Assembly: GCF_002875705.1 (NCBI RefSeq)
Contig: NZ_MCZZ01000143.1
Location: forward strand, 29,688 to 93,687
Length of the DNA stretch: 64,000 bases
Direction: 5' to 3'
DNA from: Vibrio sp. 10N.261.45.E2
GTDB lineage: Bacteria > Pseudomonadota > Gammaproteobacteria > Enterobacterales > Vibrionaceae
How positions within the stretch are numbered: the first letter of the stretch is position 1; the number at the start of each line of letters is the position of its first letter. The notes under the pieces were generated by a model, which saw nothing but the letters and a program-made list of their open reading frames with translations, searched no databases and was not told the DNA's origin. Shown here piece after piece: positions 26,894 to 36,160 of the stretch. Both the position numbers and the translations under genes were made by a program.

Positions 26894-27760
26894 ATGTGGC
26901 AGGCCATTTCTCAACAACTTTCCGATACGCTTCTTTTTAACTTTCAGATTACTGAACGCACCAAGGTCTCTGGTGGCGACATTAACGATTGCTATATGAT
27001 CAGCGATGGTAATGAACGTTACTTTGTGAAAGTGAATCAGCGAGAATTTTTACCTAAGTTTGAAATTGAAGCTGAGAACCTGCGTTTGTTAAGAGAAACC
27101 TCCACCGTTTACGTCCCTGAATTGGTACTTATTGGCAAAACCAAAGAGTGTTCGTTCATTATTCTCAATTACTTGCCAACCAAACCGCTCGATACAGGCA
27201 ACAATAGCTTTGATTTTGGTGTACAGCTTGCGCAACTTCATCTATGGGGCGAGCAAAAAGAGTTTGGTTGCGACCAAGACAACTATATCGGCAGCACACT
27301 TCAGCCTAACCCTTGGCACAAGAAATGGGGACGCTTTTTCTCTGAGCAACGTATTGGTTTCCAACTCCAGTTGCTAAAAGAGAAAGGCATCGAATTTGGT
27401 GATATTGATGACATCGTTGATGTAGTCAATATGCGCCTTGCCGGTCATAACCCCCGCCCTTCTTTGCTTCATGGTGATCTTTGGAATGGTAATGTAGCGA
27501 ACTCAGCCTTTGGACCTATCTGCTACGACCCAGCATGTTATTGGGGCGATCACGAATGCGACTTGGCGTTAACGGAATTGTTTGAAGGGTTTCCAAAAGA
27601 GTTTTATGAAGGTTACGAAAGCGTCAATCCACTCGACGTTGGTTATACTGATCGGAAAGACATTTACAACTTGTACCATCTTCTTAACCACTGCAATCAA
27701 TTTGGCGGAGAGTATTTAGCTCAAACTGAAGCATGTATTCAGAAGATACAGGCCGTTTAA
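26894..27760 (+). CDS. Fructosamine kinase family protein
   Basis: A 288-residue kinase of the fructosamine/ketosamine-3-kinase family, which phosphorylates sugars bound to amino groups and so promotes deglycation. The N-lobe has V-S-G-G-D-I-N-D-C-Y near residue 27 and Y-F-V-K-V-N with the ATP lysine near 50. The catalytic loop is L-H-G-D-L-W-N-G-N near 193 and the metal aspartate lies in Y-D-P-A-C-Y-W-G-D near 213. Length is normal. The ribosome site is TTGAGGA. Confidence 0.88.
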   Translation: MWQAISQQLSDTLLFNFQITERTKVSGGDINDCYMISDGNERYFVKVNQREFLPKFEIEAENLRLLRETSTVYVPELVLIGKTKECSFIILNYLPTKPLDTGNNSFDFGVQLAQLHLWGEQKEFGCDQDNYIGSTLQPNPWHKKWGRFFSEQRIGFQLQLLKEKGIEFGDIDDIVDVVNMRLAGHNPRPSLLHGDLWNGNVANSAFGPICYDPACYWGDHECDLALTELFEGFPKEFYEGYESVNPLDVGYTDRKDIYNLYHLLNHCNQFGGEYLAQTEACIQKIQAV

Positions 27761-27877
27761 TACCAATCACAGCGAGTCGTAACCAACAGCGTAAGTTTCT
27801 AAAAGTTACACCAGCTACTGCGATTTGCACAAGCTACTACCTACGATTGATACAAGTTACAGTGAGGAGAATTCGTC

Positions 27878-28081
27878 ATGCATAAGTACACAGAGAAACA
27901 TGTCTCCTGCCCCCACTGTGGGCATGCAATTAGCATAACGCTTGATGCTTCTAACGGAAGCCAAGATTTTTATGATGACTGCCCAGCGTGCTGCAATGCC
28001 ATTCACCTCGACATGCAAGTAGACGAAGTAAGAGACAGAATTAATCTCTCAATTGATGCAGACGATGAACAAGTCTTCTAA
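27878..28081 (+). CDS. CPXCG-motif cysteine-rich protein
   Basis: A 67-residue acidic protein with C-P-H-C-G at residues 11-15 and C-P-A-C-C near 36-40, forming a four-cysteine zinc-ribbon-like site. It matches the small CPXCG family; its function is unknown. The ribosome site GTGAGGAG is strong. It follows the kinase gene by 117 bases and is closed by the terminator at 28141-28172. Confidence 0.85.
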   Translation: MHKYTEKHVSCPHCGHAISITLDASNGSQDFYDDCPACCNAIHLDMQVDEVRDRINLSIDADDEQVF

Positions 28082-28140
28082 CACACCTATGATCTTGTCG
28101 AGTTAGAATGAAGCTTAAATTTGCGGCTACCCCGCTAAAA

Positions 28141-28172
28141 AAACAAAAGAGCACATAACGTGCTCTTTTTTA
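28141..28172. terminator. Bidirectional terminator
   Basis: AAAAGAGCAC ATAAC GTGCTCTTTTTT, with A-rich sequence to the left. It serves the CPXCG gene and the convergent riboflavin synthase gene. Confidence 0.8.
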
Positions 28173-28233
28173 ATATCTTCGATTCTTTACTTCGTATCCT
28201 ATACAAGCTAACGCTGCTTATAAGCCACCACTA

Positions 28234-28842
28234 TTACTTCTGGTTCGCTAATACGCGTTCAACCGTATCAACAATCGCCTGTGTTTGAGGATCAAATTCA
28301 ATGTTTACTTGATCGCCCACTTCACGGCCGCCAAACAAAGTACGATTCAGTGTTTCTGGAATCAGGTGAACAGAGAAACGGTTCTCTTCCACTTCGCCGA
28401 TCGTCAATGAACAACCATCAACACCAATGTAACCCTTGCTCAACACATACTTCATTGACTCTTGTGGTAGTTCAAACCAAAGCGTGCGGTTGTTTTCTGT
28501 TTTAATTACATCAACGAGGTTAGCCATCAAGGTAATGTGGCCAGACATGCTATGCCCGCCAATTTCGTCACCAAACTTTGCTGCACGCTCAACATTCACT
28601 TTGTCACCAACATTCAGTTGGCCTAAGTTCGTTAATCGCAATGTGGCTTGCATTAAATCAAAAGCAATCTGGTTGCCTGAAATTTCCGTTACCGTTAAGC
28701 AACAACCGTTATGAGCTACTGAAGCACCAATTGCCAATCCTTCGAGCATTTCGTCGCTTAACTCGATGGTATGAGTTTGAAACAGCTCTTTTTTGTTTAT
28801 CGCAACCAGTGTTGCCATGCCTTGAACGATACCTGTAAACAT
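28234..28842 (-). CDS. ribE: Riboflavin synthase, alpha subunit
   Basis: A 202-residue cytoplasmic enzyme that converts two molecules of 6,7-dimethyl-8-ribityllumazine into riboflavin. It has two lumazine-binding repeats: M-F-T-G-I-V-Q-G with A-H-N-G-C-C-L-T-V in the first, and S-G-H-I with [10 protein letters not shown] in the second. I start at ATG 28840-28842 because the family begins MFTGI; the frame is open six codons further upstream. It is divergent from norM, with about 160 bases between starts. Called ribC in E. coli. Confidence 0.92.
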   Translation of the reverse strand: MFTGIVQGMATLVAINKKELFQTHTIELSDEMLEGLAIGASVAHNGCCLTVTEISGNQIAFDLMQATLRLTNLGQLNVGDKVNVERAAKFGDEIGGHSMSGHITLMANLVDVIKTENNRTLWFELPQESMKYVLSKGYIGVDGCSLTIGEVEENRFSVHLIPETLNRTLFGGREVGDQVNIEFDPQTQAIVDTVERVLANQK

Positions 28843-29003
28843 AAGATTCCTATTTAGCATTCTAGTAACAGTTTTTCATAGCAGTTATTGTGACATTTCT
28901 TTATGATTCGTCCAGTGGAAGCTTAAGATCATTGCGTCTGATTCCTTCAGAATGTCCTTTCCTACACTATTATTCTAATTTTCCCTCTTATTTGGAGTTG
29001 TTT

Positions 29004-30374
29004 GTGCATCGTTACAAAGAAGAATCCTCGAATCTAATTAAACTTGCGACCCCAGTATTGATCGCATCTGTTGCACAAACTGGAATGGGTTTTGTTGATA
29101 CCGTAATGGCCGGTGGCGTAAGTGCTATCGATATGGCGGCGGTTTCAATTGCGGCAAGTATTTGGCTACCATCAATCTTATTTGGTGTCGGTTTATTGAT
29201 GGCGTTGGTTCCTGTCGTTGCACAATTGAATGGTTCTGGTCGACAAGTAAAAATCCCATTCGAGATTCAACAAGGGGCGTTTTTAGCGCTTGTTATCTCT
29301 CTTCCTATCATTGGCGTACTGTTCCAGACGCAAATGATATTGGAATGGATGGATATCGAACATCTCATGGCAGAAAAGACCATCGGTTATATGAATGCGG
29401 TGATGTTTGCTGTACCTGCATTTTTGTTGTTCCAAACATTGCGAAGCTTTACAGATGGTATGTCTTTGACTAAGCCTGCAATGGTGATCGGTTTTATTGG
29501 TCTGCTATTAAACATCCCGCTGAACTGGATGTTCGTATACGGAAAGCTTGGTGCTCCAGCACTGGGTGGCGTTGGCTGTGGCGTGGCAACGGCTATCGTA
29601 TATTGGGTGATGTTCTCACTGCTGTTCGCTTACGTTTTAACATCTAAGCGATTAGCGAAAATCAACATCTTCGGTACGTTCCACAAGCCGCAACTTAAAG
29701 CTCAAATTCGTTTGTTTAAACTGGGTTTCCCTGTGGCGGCCGCTATCTTCTTCGAGGTAACCCTATTCGCGGTGGTTTCTCTGTTGGTTGCCCCATTAGG
29801 CTCATTGATTGTTGCGGCGCACCAAGTCGCGATCAACTTCTCTTCGTTGGTTTTCATGATTCCAATGAGTATCGGTGCAGCGGTGAGTATTCGTGTTGGC
29901 CATAAATTGGGTGAAAACAACACCGAGGGCGCGAAGATCGCAACACACGTGGGTATCATTGTTGGTTTAGTTACAGCCTTAATGACAGCGGCATTAACTG
30001 TTCTATTCAGAGAGCAAGTTGCATTACTTTACACAGAGAACACCGCGGTAATTACCGTTGCCATGCAATTACTTTGGTTCGCGGCCGTTTATCAATGCAC
30101 TGACGCAATCCAAGTTATTGCAGCAGGTGCTTTGCGTGGCTACAAAGACATGCGTTCAATCTTCAACATTACCTTCGTTGCTTATTGGTTACTTGGTCTA
30201 CCTATCGGTTACATCTTGGGTATGAAAGATTGGATTGTTGAGCCTATGGGCGCGCATGGCTTCTGGATTGGTTTCATTGTTGGTCTAACATCAGCTGCGA
30301 TAATGCTGGGTATGCGCCTACACTGGATGCACAAGCAAGACGATGAAGTTCAATTAGAATTTAGCTCTCGTTAG
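29004..30374 (+). CDS. norM: Multidrug/sodium antiporter NorM (MATE family)
   Basis: A 456-residue, 12-helix inner-membrane MATE transporter that exports cationic drugs such as norfloxacin and ethidium in exchange for sodium. The sequence from MHRYKEE and I-K-L-A-T-P-V-L-I-A onward matches, from memory, V. parahaemolyticus NorM almost residue for residue, including the length of 456. Asp36 in F-V-D-T-V-M-A-G is the conserved helix-1 acid. The start is GTG at 29004 with GGAG eight bases upstream; an ATG further up at 28890 would add a non-conserved tail. Confidence 0.95.
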   Translation: MHRYKEESSNLIKLATPVLIASVAQTGMGFVDTVMAGGVSAIDMAAVSIAASIWLPSILFGVGLLMALVPVVAQLNGSGRQVKIPFEIQQGAFLALVISLPIIGVLFQTQMILEWMDIEHLMAEKTIGYMNAVMFAVPAFLLFQTLRSFTDGMSLTKPAMVIGFIGLLLNIPLNWMFVYGKLGAPALGGVGCGVATAIVYWVMFSLLFAYVLTSKRLAKINIFGTFHKPQLKAQIRLFKLGFPVAAAIFFEVTLFAVVSLLVAPLGSLIVAAHQVAINFSSLVFMIPMSIGAAVSIRVGHKLGENNTEGAKIATHVGIIVGLVTALMTAALTVLFREQVALLYTENTAVITVAMQLLWFAAVYQCTDAIQVIAAGALRGYKDMRSIFNITFVAYWLLGLPIGYILGMKDWIVEPMGAHGFWIGFIVGLTSAAIMLGMRLHWMHKQDDEVQLEFSSR

Positions 30375-30406
30375 ACTCATATTTACTCAATCGATATCCA
30401 ATACAC

Positions 30407-30436
30407 AAAGAGCTCTGATTTTCAGGGCTCTTTTTC
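30407..30436 (+). terminator. norM terminator
   Basis: AGAGCTCTGA TTT TCAGGGCTCT followed by TTTTC. Confidence 0.75.
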
Positions 30437-30465
30437 ATTTACTGGTCAGCTAGATAACATACGCC

Positions 30466-31311
30466 CTAATACTCACTCTTCTCTCTGACGAAACGGGCAA
30501 ACTTGGGCTTTCCGTTTTGAGTAAAGCCATTGTAGCGAAAGGTAATGCGGCTACCGATCTCTGGCGGTGCAAGTCTCATTTGGTCACTGAACCCGCTGCC
30601 TATATAAAATTCCACACCCTCTTGCGTTTGAACCAAAATTGACCCCATCATCCCTTTATACTTACCTGTCCCGCCTTTATAACCAATAACCGTTGCTTCT
30701 GCATCATGATGCCTTTTCAGCTTTAACAGGTCATTACTTCGGCCGGCTTGATAGCGACTTGTGATCTTTCTGAGCATCAAACCTTCGCCATTACTCTCAT
30801 CAACATTATCGAGCTGATGAAACAATGCTTCTTCACTTTGAATCGGTACATGTTCTATGTAGCTGACATGCGGTTCTCCAATTACGCTGACCCAATGCAA
30901 GATGTTGTAATAGCGTTTTTGATAATCACCTGCAGCACCGGGCATATCAAACAACATAAAATCGATTTGACGCCACGCTGTGTCACTCGGCGTATGGTCG
31001 AGAACAGTGGATTGAACCAAATGGAATTTGCCTCTTCCTGCCCACAACTCCCCTTCGAGATGCACACTAGGTAAGTTTTCGGTAAACCATTTCGGTGAGT
31101 AAATACGATTTCCGTTACGAGTGTATAGATGCTTTCCGTCCCATAGTGCCCGAATCCCATCAAGCTTTTCACTCTTCCAGTATTCTGAAACATCGATTCC
31201 TTGCTGGTAGGAGTTCGCAAGCACCAAATAGTCAGGGGGTAAATAGGATGAATGAGATGAAAACGAACACGCCCATAGAGTCGCTAAAGCCAGTTTGGTT
31301 AATCTCATCAT
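30466..31311 (-). CDS. Secreted ATP-dependent DNA ligase (LigE-type)
   Basis: A 281-residue minimal DNA ligase with an N-terminal signal peptide (about residues 1-20), implying export to the periplasm. The adenylation lysine is Lys49 in E-K-L-D-G-I-R (motif I). Further motifs are L-E-G-E-L-W near 89, E-G-L-M-L-R-K near 180 and L-L-K-L-K-R near 197, followed by a short OB domain that ends the protein. There is no helical DNA-binding domain. Periplasmic ligases of this type occur in competent marine and pathogenic bacteria and are thought to act on nicked extracellular DNA. Two ATG codons are adjacent at the start; either may be used. Divergent from sypA. Confidence 0.85.
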   Translation of the reverse strand: MMRLTKLALATLWACSFSSHSSYLPPDYLVLANSYQQGIDVSEYWKSEKLDGIRALWDGKHLYTRNGNRIYSPKWFTENLPSVHLEGELWAGRGKFHLVQSTVLDHTPSDTAWRQIDFMLFDMPGAAGDYQKRYYNILHWVSVIGEPHVSYIEHVPIQSEEALFHQLDNVDESNGEGLMLRKITSRYQAGRSNDLLKLKRHHDAEATVIGYKGGTGKYKGMMGSILVQTQEGVEFYIGSGFSDQMRLAPPEIGSRITFRYNGFTQNGKPKFARFVREKSEY

Positions 31312-31469
31312 CTACTCCGTATCAAAAACTCCTTTAATCCTAAGTGCTCCAACACGCAGTTAGAAAATCTTTGCCATAAGATGCGATCAACTCATCAATC
31401 TTATTTAACTATTTCCTTTCATTGATCAAATTAATGACTCATCAGTCTCATATGTTCCGCCGTTTTTAG

Positions 31470-31506
31470 TTCTCATATTGAGAAACGCCTTTTCTCAATA
31501 TGAGAG
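31470..31506 (+). promoter_or_regulatory. Paired SypG-box-like sites upstream of sypA
   Basis: TTCTCATATTGAGAA (31470-31484) and TTCTCAATATGAGAG (31492-31506) are near-perfect inverted repeats, the second almost the reverse complement of the first. They match the TTCTCA-N3-TG core published for SypG enhancers in V. fischeri. They lie 75-110 bases upstream of the predicted sigma-54 start. Confidence 0.8.
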
Positions 31507-31553
31507 ATAAATTGGCGTTAAATATAAGTCATTGAAAAATAACAATATAAAAG

Positions 31554-31571
31554 TTGGCACATTCAGTGCAA
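31554..31571 (+). promoter_or_regulatory. Sigma-54 promoter of sypA
   Basis: TTGGCACATTCAGTGCAA: a perfect TTGGCAC at -24 and TGC at -12 with correct spacing. Transcription would start near 31581, 23 bases before the sypA ATG. Confidence 0.85.
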
Positions 31572-31603
31572 TTGTTCTTACATACTTAAAAGGAGATACC
31601 GCT

Positions 31604-31933
31604 ATGGAACTACGTAAAATTGATTTGAATACAACGACACTGACTCTTTCTATCTTCGGTGATTTGGATGCAGCAGGCAGTCGTGACGCACAAACAGACA
31701 TCGATGATGTAATTTCTAATGATGGACACCCTGAAATCGAAGTTGATTTTAGTGAAGTTGAGTTTCTAGATTCATCTGGTGTTGGTGCAATTGTTTACAT
31801 GTTCAAACGTCTGACTGAGCGCGAACGTAACATGCGACTTGAAAATGTGACGGGGCAGCCCCTTGAAATTATGAATCTGCTACGTATTGGCCACGCTATC
31901 CCAGTAAATTCAAAAAATCCTACAATTTCATGA
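31604..31933 (+). CDS. sypA: SypA, STAS-domain (anti-sigma-factor antagonist-like) biofilm regulator
   Basis: A 109-residue STAS-domain protein. The phospho-acceptor region F-L-D-S-S-G-V-G places the conserved serine at about residue 57. In V. fischeri, unphosphorylated SypA is required for biofilm formation and its serine is controlled by the kinase/phosphatase SypE. I see no sypE in this locus, so another enzyme would have to act on Ser57 or SypA would be constitutively active. The ATG at 31604 has an AAAAGGAGAT ribosome site; the open frame extends upstream through the promoter and is not coding there. Confidence 0.85.
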   Translation: MELRKIDLNTTTLTLSIFGDLDAAGSRDAQTDIDDVISNDGHPEIEVDFSEVEFLDSSGVGAIVYMFKRLTERERNMRLENVTGQPLEIMNLLRIGHAIPVNSKNPTIS

Positions 31934-31995
31934 AGATCCACTAAGCTAGAAGTAACAAAAAATAATAATAAAAATTAGAAACATAGGACGTTGGC

Positions 31996-32832
31996 ATGAA
32001 AATACTGAAAAACCACATAGCCCTTTCTCTGTCCGCTCTCGTTCTGGGTGGCTGTACTAGCTATCCAGAACAAGGCACCGGAGGTTTGGCTGAAAGTTAT
32101 GATTCTATCAACTATCAAAATTCAGACTTCTCTCCCGTAATGCCAGACGAGCCTCTTGGCCCAGAACATGGATTACGTTTTGATTGGCAGCTCGCAAAAT
32201 TACATCTTGATGCTCTTATTCAAGAAGGTGCTCGTTGGTGTTTTCCTGCCGCGGTTGTTCAAGCGATAGAAAAGCAAAACCGTATTGCACGTGAACTTCA
32301 AGGTGGCCTACTTCTAGATGCAGCCAACGACTTAGTCATCCAAAGAAAACGCCTTAACGAACTTGAAGTTCAATTGGATTACGTAACCTCGCAAGCCCGC
32401 TGTGAGCCACCAAAAAACGAAAATCAATTTAGAATGCAATTGTCGGTGATCGAACAGTTGTATGACCTGCTAAACGTTGACAACCAATTCGCCGAAGGTT
32501 CGATTGAAGTCAATCCGAAGTACATGGGAAGACTTGCGGAAGCAACCAGCCTACTTAAAGAACACAAATCTCTAGACCTTGTTGTTACAGGCCACGCTGA
32601 TGCAACTGGCAGTGAAGAATACAACGATAAGTTAGCACTTGGACGAGCTAAGCAAGTCGAACGCTACCTAACTATTTTTGGCCTAGGCGCACAACGAATC
32701 AAAGCTGTCTCTGTTGGTGAAACTGTTCCTCTATTCGAAGGTGAATCTGACGGTACACGTTTAACTAACCGCCGCGTCAGCATCGAAGTTATCTCGCCTA
32801 AGAATGCAGAGAAAATGGGAGGTGGGCTATGA
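31996..32832 (+). CDS. sypB: SypB, OmpA-domain outer-membrane lipoprotein
   Basis: A 278-residue lipoprotein with lipobox L-G-G-C (Cys20) and a C-terminal OmpA-like peptidoglycan-binding domain from about residue 165 (V-V-T-G-H-A-D-A-T-G-S, then L-G-R-A-K-Q-V and the final N-R-R-V-S-I-E-V). It probably anchors the polysaccharide exporter to the wall. It is in the position of V. fischeri sypB and overlaps sypC by four bases. Confidence 0.82.
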   Translation: MKILKNHIALSLSALVLGGCTSYPEQGTGGLAESYDSINYQNSDFSPVMPDEPLGPEHGLRFDWQLAKLHLDALIQEGARWCFPAAVVQAIEKQNRIARELQGGLLLDAANDLVIQRKRLNELEVQLDYVTSQARCEPPKNENQFRMQLSVIEQLYDLLNVDNQFAEGSIEVNPKYMGRLAEATSLLKEHKSLDLVVTGHADATGSEEYNDKLALGRAKQVERYLTIFGLGAQRIKAVSVGETVPLFEGESDGTRLTNRRVSIEVISPKNAEKMGGGL

Positions 32833-34928
32833 AATCATTGATCGCTTTTATCATCACCCTGTCACTATGCTTTGCGAATGCTGTGAGTGCTAATGACGAG
32901 TTTTCAGACGCGGTTCAAGTCGGTGACCTTATCCAAGTTAATGTACCCGGAGAAAGCACCTTGAACACGGGTTTCCAAGTGGACAAGCGTGGCCGCATTG
33001 CCCTTCCAGAAGTGGGCGCTGTGTTTGTCGCAGGTTATGACAGCGAACAGCTTAACAAAGTCGTTCTAGAATCACTGGCAACGGCTTATAAAGATCTGTC
33101 GAACGCGTCTGTGTATGTAAAAGAACAGCAAATCATCATCTACGTACAAGGTTATGTAGAACAACCCGGCGAATATACACTTTCATTAGGTTCAAGCATC
33201 CAAATGGCGCTTTATGCTGCGGGTGGCTTACGACCTGGTGCACAACTAGACAAGCTTATTCTTAAACGTGGGGCTGATAAGAAAGAGTTTAACTACAAAC
33301 GATTCCTCGATTCAGGCGACGAGTCAACTCTACCTACCCTTCAATCGCTGGATTCACTGTTTGTTCCTGCTTCTCCGTTAGTTGGGAACATCGAACAAGA
33401 GTTCGACGCAGCAAAACTTGCTAACTCGGGTGACAGCGCGGATTCTCGAAACTCTATTAAGGTCTTTGGTGAGGTAAACGCACCGGGGTCATTTACTTAC
33501 AAAGAGAACACCGACCTTGTCGACGTATTAATGCGTTCAGGTGGTGTTACTCGCTATGCCAGTGTTGAACAAATCCGCGTAATTTCAAACAACACGCCAA
33601 CCTTATTTAACCTTAAGCGATACTTAGACTCCGGTGATGAAAGTCTGCTTCCAGTTTTACGCCCGGGTGCGACCATTTTCGTGCCAAAGCAAGAGGAAGA
33701 AATCAAATCTGGCGCAAACATGGTTTACGTTATGGGTGAAGTAGCTGCTCCCGGTGCATTTGAAGGCAAACGAGACGCAACATTCATGGATATCCTTGCC
33801 AATGCAGGCGGCCCCACTCGATTTGCAGAATCACGACAAATCCGTGTCATTAAAGCCGATGGCAGAGTGCTTAAATTCGATTTGGCGGCTTACACCGAAG
33901 GTCTACCTAACTCCAACCCACCGAGTATTAAAGCTGGTGACGCGATTTTCGTTCCTGAGAAAACCGATATGAACGAGAAGTCTTGGTTGAAAATTACACC
34001 AGACAGAGCGGTTAACGTCATTGGCGAAGTGAACCGTCCTGGTCGTATTGAATGGTCAGATGAAATGAACTTCATGGGATTGTTGGCTCACGTCGGTGGC
34101 CCTACGCTACGTGCTGACACATCAAAAATCGAAGTGGTTACTGGTAGAAAGTTAGTCGTCTTTAACCTTGACGAATTTATTCGAAATGGCGCACCACGTG
34201 ACCAAATGCCTCAAATTCGCGCGGGTTCTATCGTGCGAGTTCACGACTTGCCACAAGATCCATCAGACAATAAATCTCAATGGGTTCGTCAAAGCTCTGA
34301 TGCTTCGATCTACATCTTTGGTCAAGTGAATGCACCCGGTCGTTACCGCTTCACTAAGGACATGCACTTTCTAGATATCTTGTCTGCGGCTGATGGCCCG
34401 ACGAAAGATGCCGACATCCACAACGTTCGCGTCACGCACCGTGACAAAACCTACTCACAAGTAAGCAAACTCAATTTATCACTGTACTTCGAAACGGGTG
34501 ACGAATCCTTACTACCACACGTAACCACCGGTGACACCATTTATATCCCAGAGAAAGGTAAAAACTGGTTAGATACACCGAAAGAAGAAACCGTTCGTGT
34601 ACTTGGTGCGATTAATAATCCAGGACGTTATGTGTTCAACGACAACATGACCATTCTCGATATCTTGGCAGAAGCGGCAGGCCCTACTGACAATGCTTAC
34701 GTAGAGAAAATTACTATCGTGAATATGTCTTGCTGCCAAGGTCAAGCTCGTACCTTTGACCTTGTTGAGTTCAGTAAAACAGCCAATATTTACAACCTAC
34801 CTGTGCTACGCGCTGGTGACACGATTTACATCCCAGACCGTCGCGAAAGCTTTATCGAGAAAGCTCGCGTCGGACTTGATGACATACTACGAATTACCAC
34901 CACTATCGTACTAATAGGAGCTTTATAA
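32829..34928 (+). CDS. sypC: SypC, multi-SLBB polysaccharide export protein
   Basis: A 699-residue Wza-type export protein with a signal peptide (about 1-21) and an N-terminal polysaccharide-export domain (V-G-D-L-I-Q-V-N-V-P-G near 32). I count six SLBB repeats, each starting like G-x-V-x-x-P-G, near residues 107, 212, 301, 397, 496 and 589. E. coli Wza is about 379 residues with fewer repeats, so this is an elongated form. The last residues are hydrophobic (I-L-R-I-T-T-T-I-V-L-I-G-A-L). It would form the outer-membrane or periplasmic conduit for Syp polysaccharide. It shares one base with sypD. Confidence 0.85.
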   Translation: MKSLIAFIITLSLCFANAVSANDEFSDAVQVGDLIQVNVPGESTLNTGFQVDKRGRIALPEVGAVFVAGYDSEQLNKVVLESLATAYKDLSNASVYVKEQQIIIYVQGYVEQPGEYTLSLGSSIQMALYAAGGLRPGAQLDKLILKRGADKKEFNYKRFLDSGDESTLPTLQSLDSLFVPASPLVGNIEQEFDAAKLANSGDSADSRNSIKVFGEVNAPGSFTYKENTDLVDVLMRSGGVTRYASVEQIRVISNNTPTLFNLKRYLDSGDESLLPVLRPGATIFVPKQEEEIKSGANMVYVMGEVAAPGAFEGKRDATFMDILANAGGPTRFAESRQIRVIKADGRVLKFDLAAYTEGLPNSNPPSIKAGDAIFVPEKTDMNEKSWLKITPDRAVNVIGEVNRPGRIEWSDEMNFMGLLAHVGGPTLRADTSKIEVVTGRKLVVFNLDEFIRNGAPRDQMPQIRAGSIVRVHDLPQDPSDNKSQWVRQSSDASIYIFGQVNAPGRYRFTKDMHFLDILSAADGPTKDADIHNVRVTHRDKTYSQVSKLNLSLYFETGDESLLPHVTTGDTIYIPEKGKNWLDTPKEETVRVLGAINNPGRYVFNDNMTILDILAEAAGPTDNAYVEKITIVNMSCCQGQARTFDLVEFSKTANIYNLPVLRAGDTIYIPDRRESFIEKARVGLDDILRITTTIVLIGAL

Positions 34929-35617
34929 TGACTATTTCAGCAACCCATGCCGAAGTCGAGCAACTGTATTTAGCTTCTGAACTTAACGGCCAAAAATCTA
35001 TATGCGTGACTGCCTGCCATTCAGGTGACGGGGTAACATCTGTTGCAACCGCATTAGCAGAGCGTTTTCTTCTTGCTGGTCATTCAACGCTTTATGTCGA
35101 TCTCAACTTGTTCAATCCTGCTTTCAAAGATTTGAATATGCTAGAAGACAATCAGCAGGGTCAATTGATAGAACATGTTGAATCTCACCGTACGTTTATT
35201 GGTGTTCCCGCTCCACAAGTCGCTTCAACACAATTGGCTTATAAAGATCCGGCGACGTTACAAAAAGTAGTGAACAAATGGTTAGAGAAATACGATAGAG
35301 TCATCATCGACACCTCTCCACTTCTCAACATCAACAAAGGTAACATCCCGGCGCAGTCTGTGGCGAGTGCTTGTGACAGCACACTGATGGTTATCGCGTA
35401 CGGTGAAACTTCAAGTCACCACCTAGAACAAGCGAAAAAGCTGCTTGATGCACAAAGTATCAATCTAATGGGCAGTGTGATGAACATGAAACAAACACCT
35501 AGCTTTGCACAAGAGCTGGTAAGACAAATCAATCGAATGAAATTCATACCCGCTAAGCTTCGTGATAGTTTGACAAACAAACTGTATCAAAATGAGTTTT
35601 TGAACCTGCCAATGTAA
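34928..35617 (+). CDS. sypD: SypD, BY-kinase/CpsD-like protein with degenerate Walker A
   Basis: A 229-residue cytoplasmic protein of the Wzc/CpsD ATPase family that partners a Wzz-type protein (here SypO) in chain-length control. The Walker A-like loop reads H-S-G-D-G-V-T-S: the lysine expected before T/S is valine. Walker A' keeps V-D-L (L-Y-V-D-L-N-L-F-N-P) and Walker B reads V-I-I-D-T-S-P. There is no C-terminal tyrosine cluster. ATP binding or autokinase activity may therefore be weak or absent. It ends the first syp segment; an unrelated ABC transporter follows. Confidence 0.78.
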   Translation: MTISATHAEVEQLYLASELNGQKSICVTACHSGDGVTSVATALAERFLLAGHSTLYVDLNLFNPAFKDLNMLEDNQQGQLIEHVESHRTFIGVPAPQVASTQLAYKDPATLQKVVNKWLEKYDRVIIDTSPLLNINKGNIPAQSVASACDSTLMVIAYGETSSHHLEQAKKLLDAQSINLMGSVMNMKQTPSFAQELVRQINRMKFIPAKLRDSLTNKLYQNEFLNLPM

Positions 35618-36160
35618 CTTTGTTCTGCCTCTTTATGGTTGTCAGATTACCTCTGACAACCACCACTCCGATGACTCTTCAAGGTAAATCCACCAGAACA
35701 AAATTCCGCATTTTTGGCGAAATTATTATTAAAAATACGATTTTAAAAACCATTCAACGCATTTCACACACGCAGTTTATTGTCTTACCACCTTTAAATC
35801 TCTCTAAAAATCAACAGCCCTACGCCTAACTTTAACGGTAATGTGACACAGACGGTTAAAGTGCCATGTAAATCGCATCAAAGATGGAATTCGTACGATT
35901 ATTCCCTAAGATTATAAATAGAGGTGGTTTTTGACGAATTTGTAATAGTTTGACAAAGTTATCCGATGGCTGTTGAAACACAGTGGATGAATTGGCAAAT
36001 CACACTTCACTGACTTTGCACGTTTATCTATTCAAACTTCACCATCCCTCCTTCTGCTCAAATAGTTCAAATACACGGAAAGGATCACCGTCGAGCAATT
36101 TAGATAATCAATTTACCTTGGTTACCTCAGTTGTATTATTAAAGAGAAAGGAAACTCAAT
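35618..36160. other. 543-base spacer between sypD and the betaine-type transporter
   Basis: A 9-bp hairpin (GGTTGTCAG/CTGACAACC, 35638-35662) just after sypD has no T-run. AT-rich sequence follows. Open frames at 35620-35829 and 35983-36213 lack ribosome sites and recognisable content and are not called. This spacer replaces the position where sypE would lie in V. fischeri. Confidence 0.45.

Noticed and set aside
35638..35662. Hairpin after sypD as a terminator
   Set aside because: A good 9-bp stem, but no T-run follows, so intrinsic termination is not supported.
35620..35829. 69-codon open frame after sypD
   Set aside because: No ribosome site, AT-rich random-looking protein, overlaps a hairpin region.
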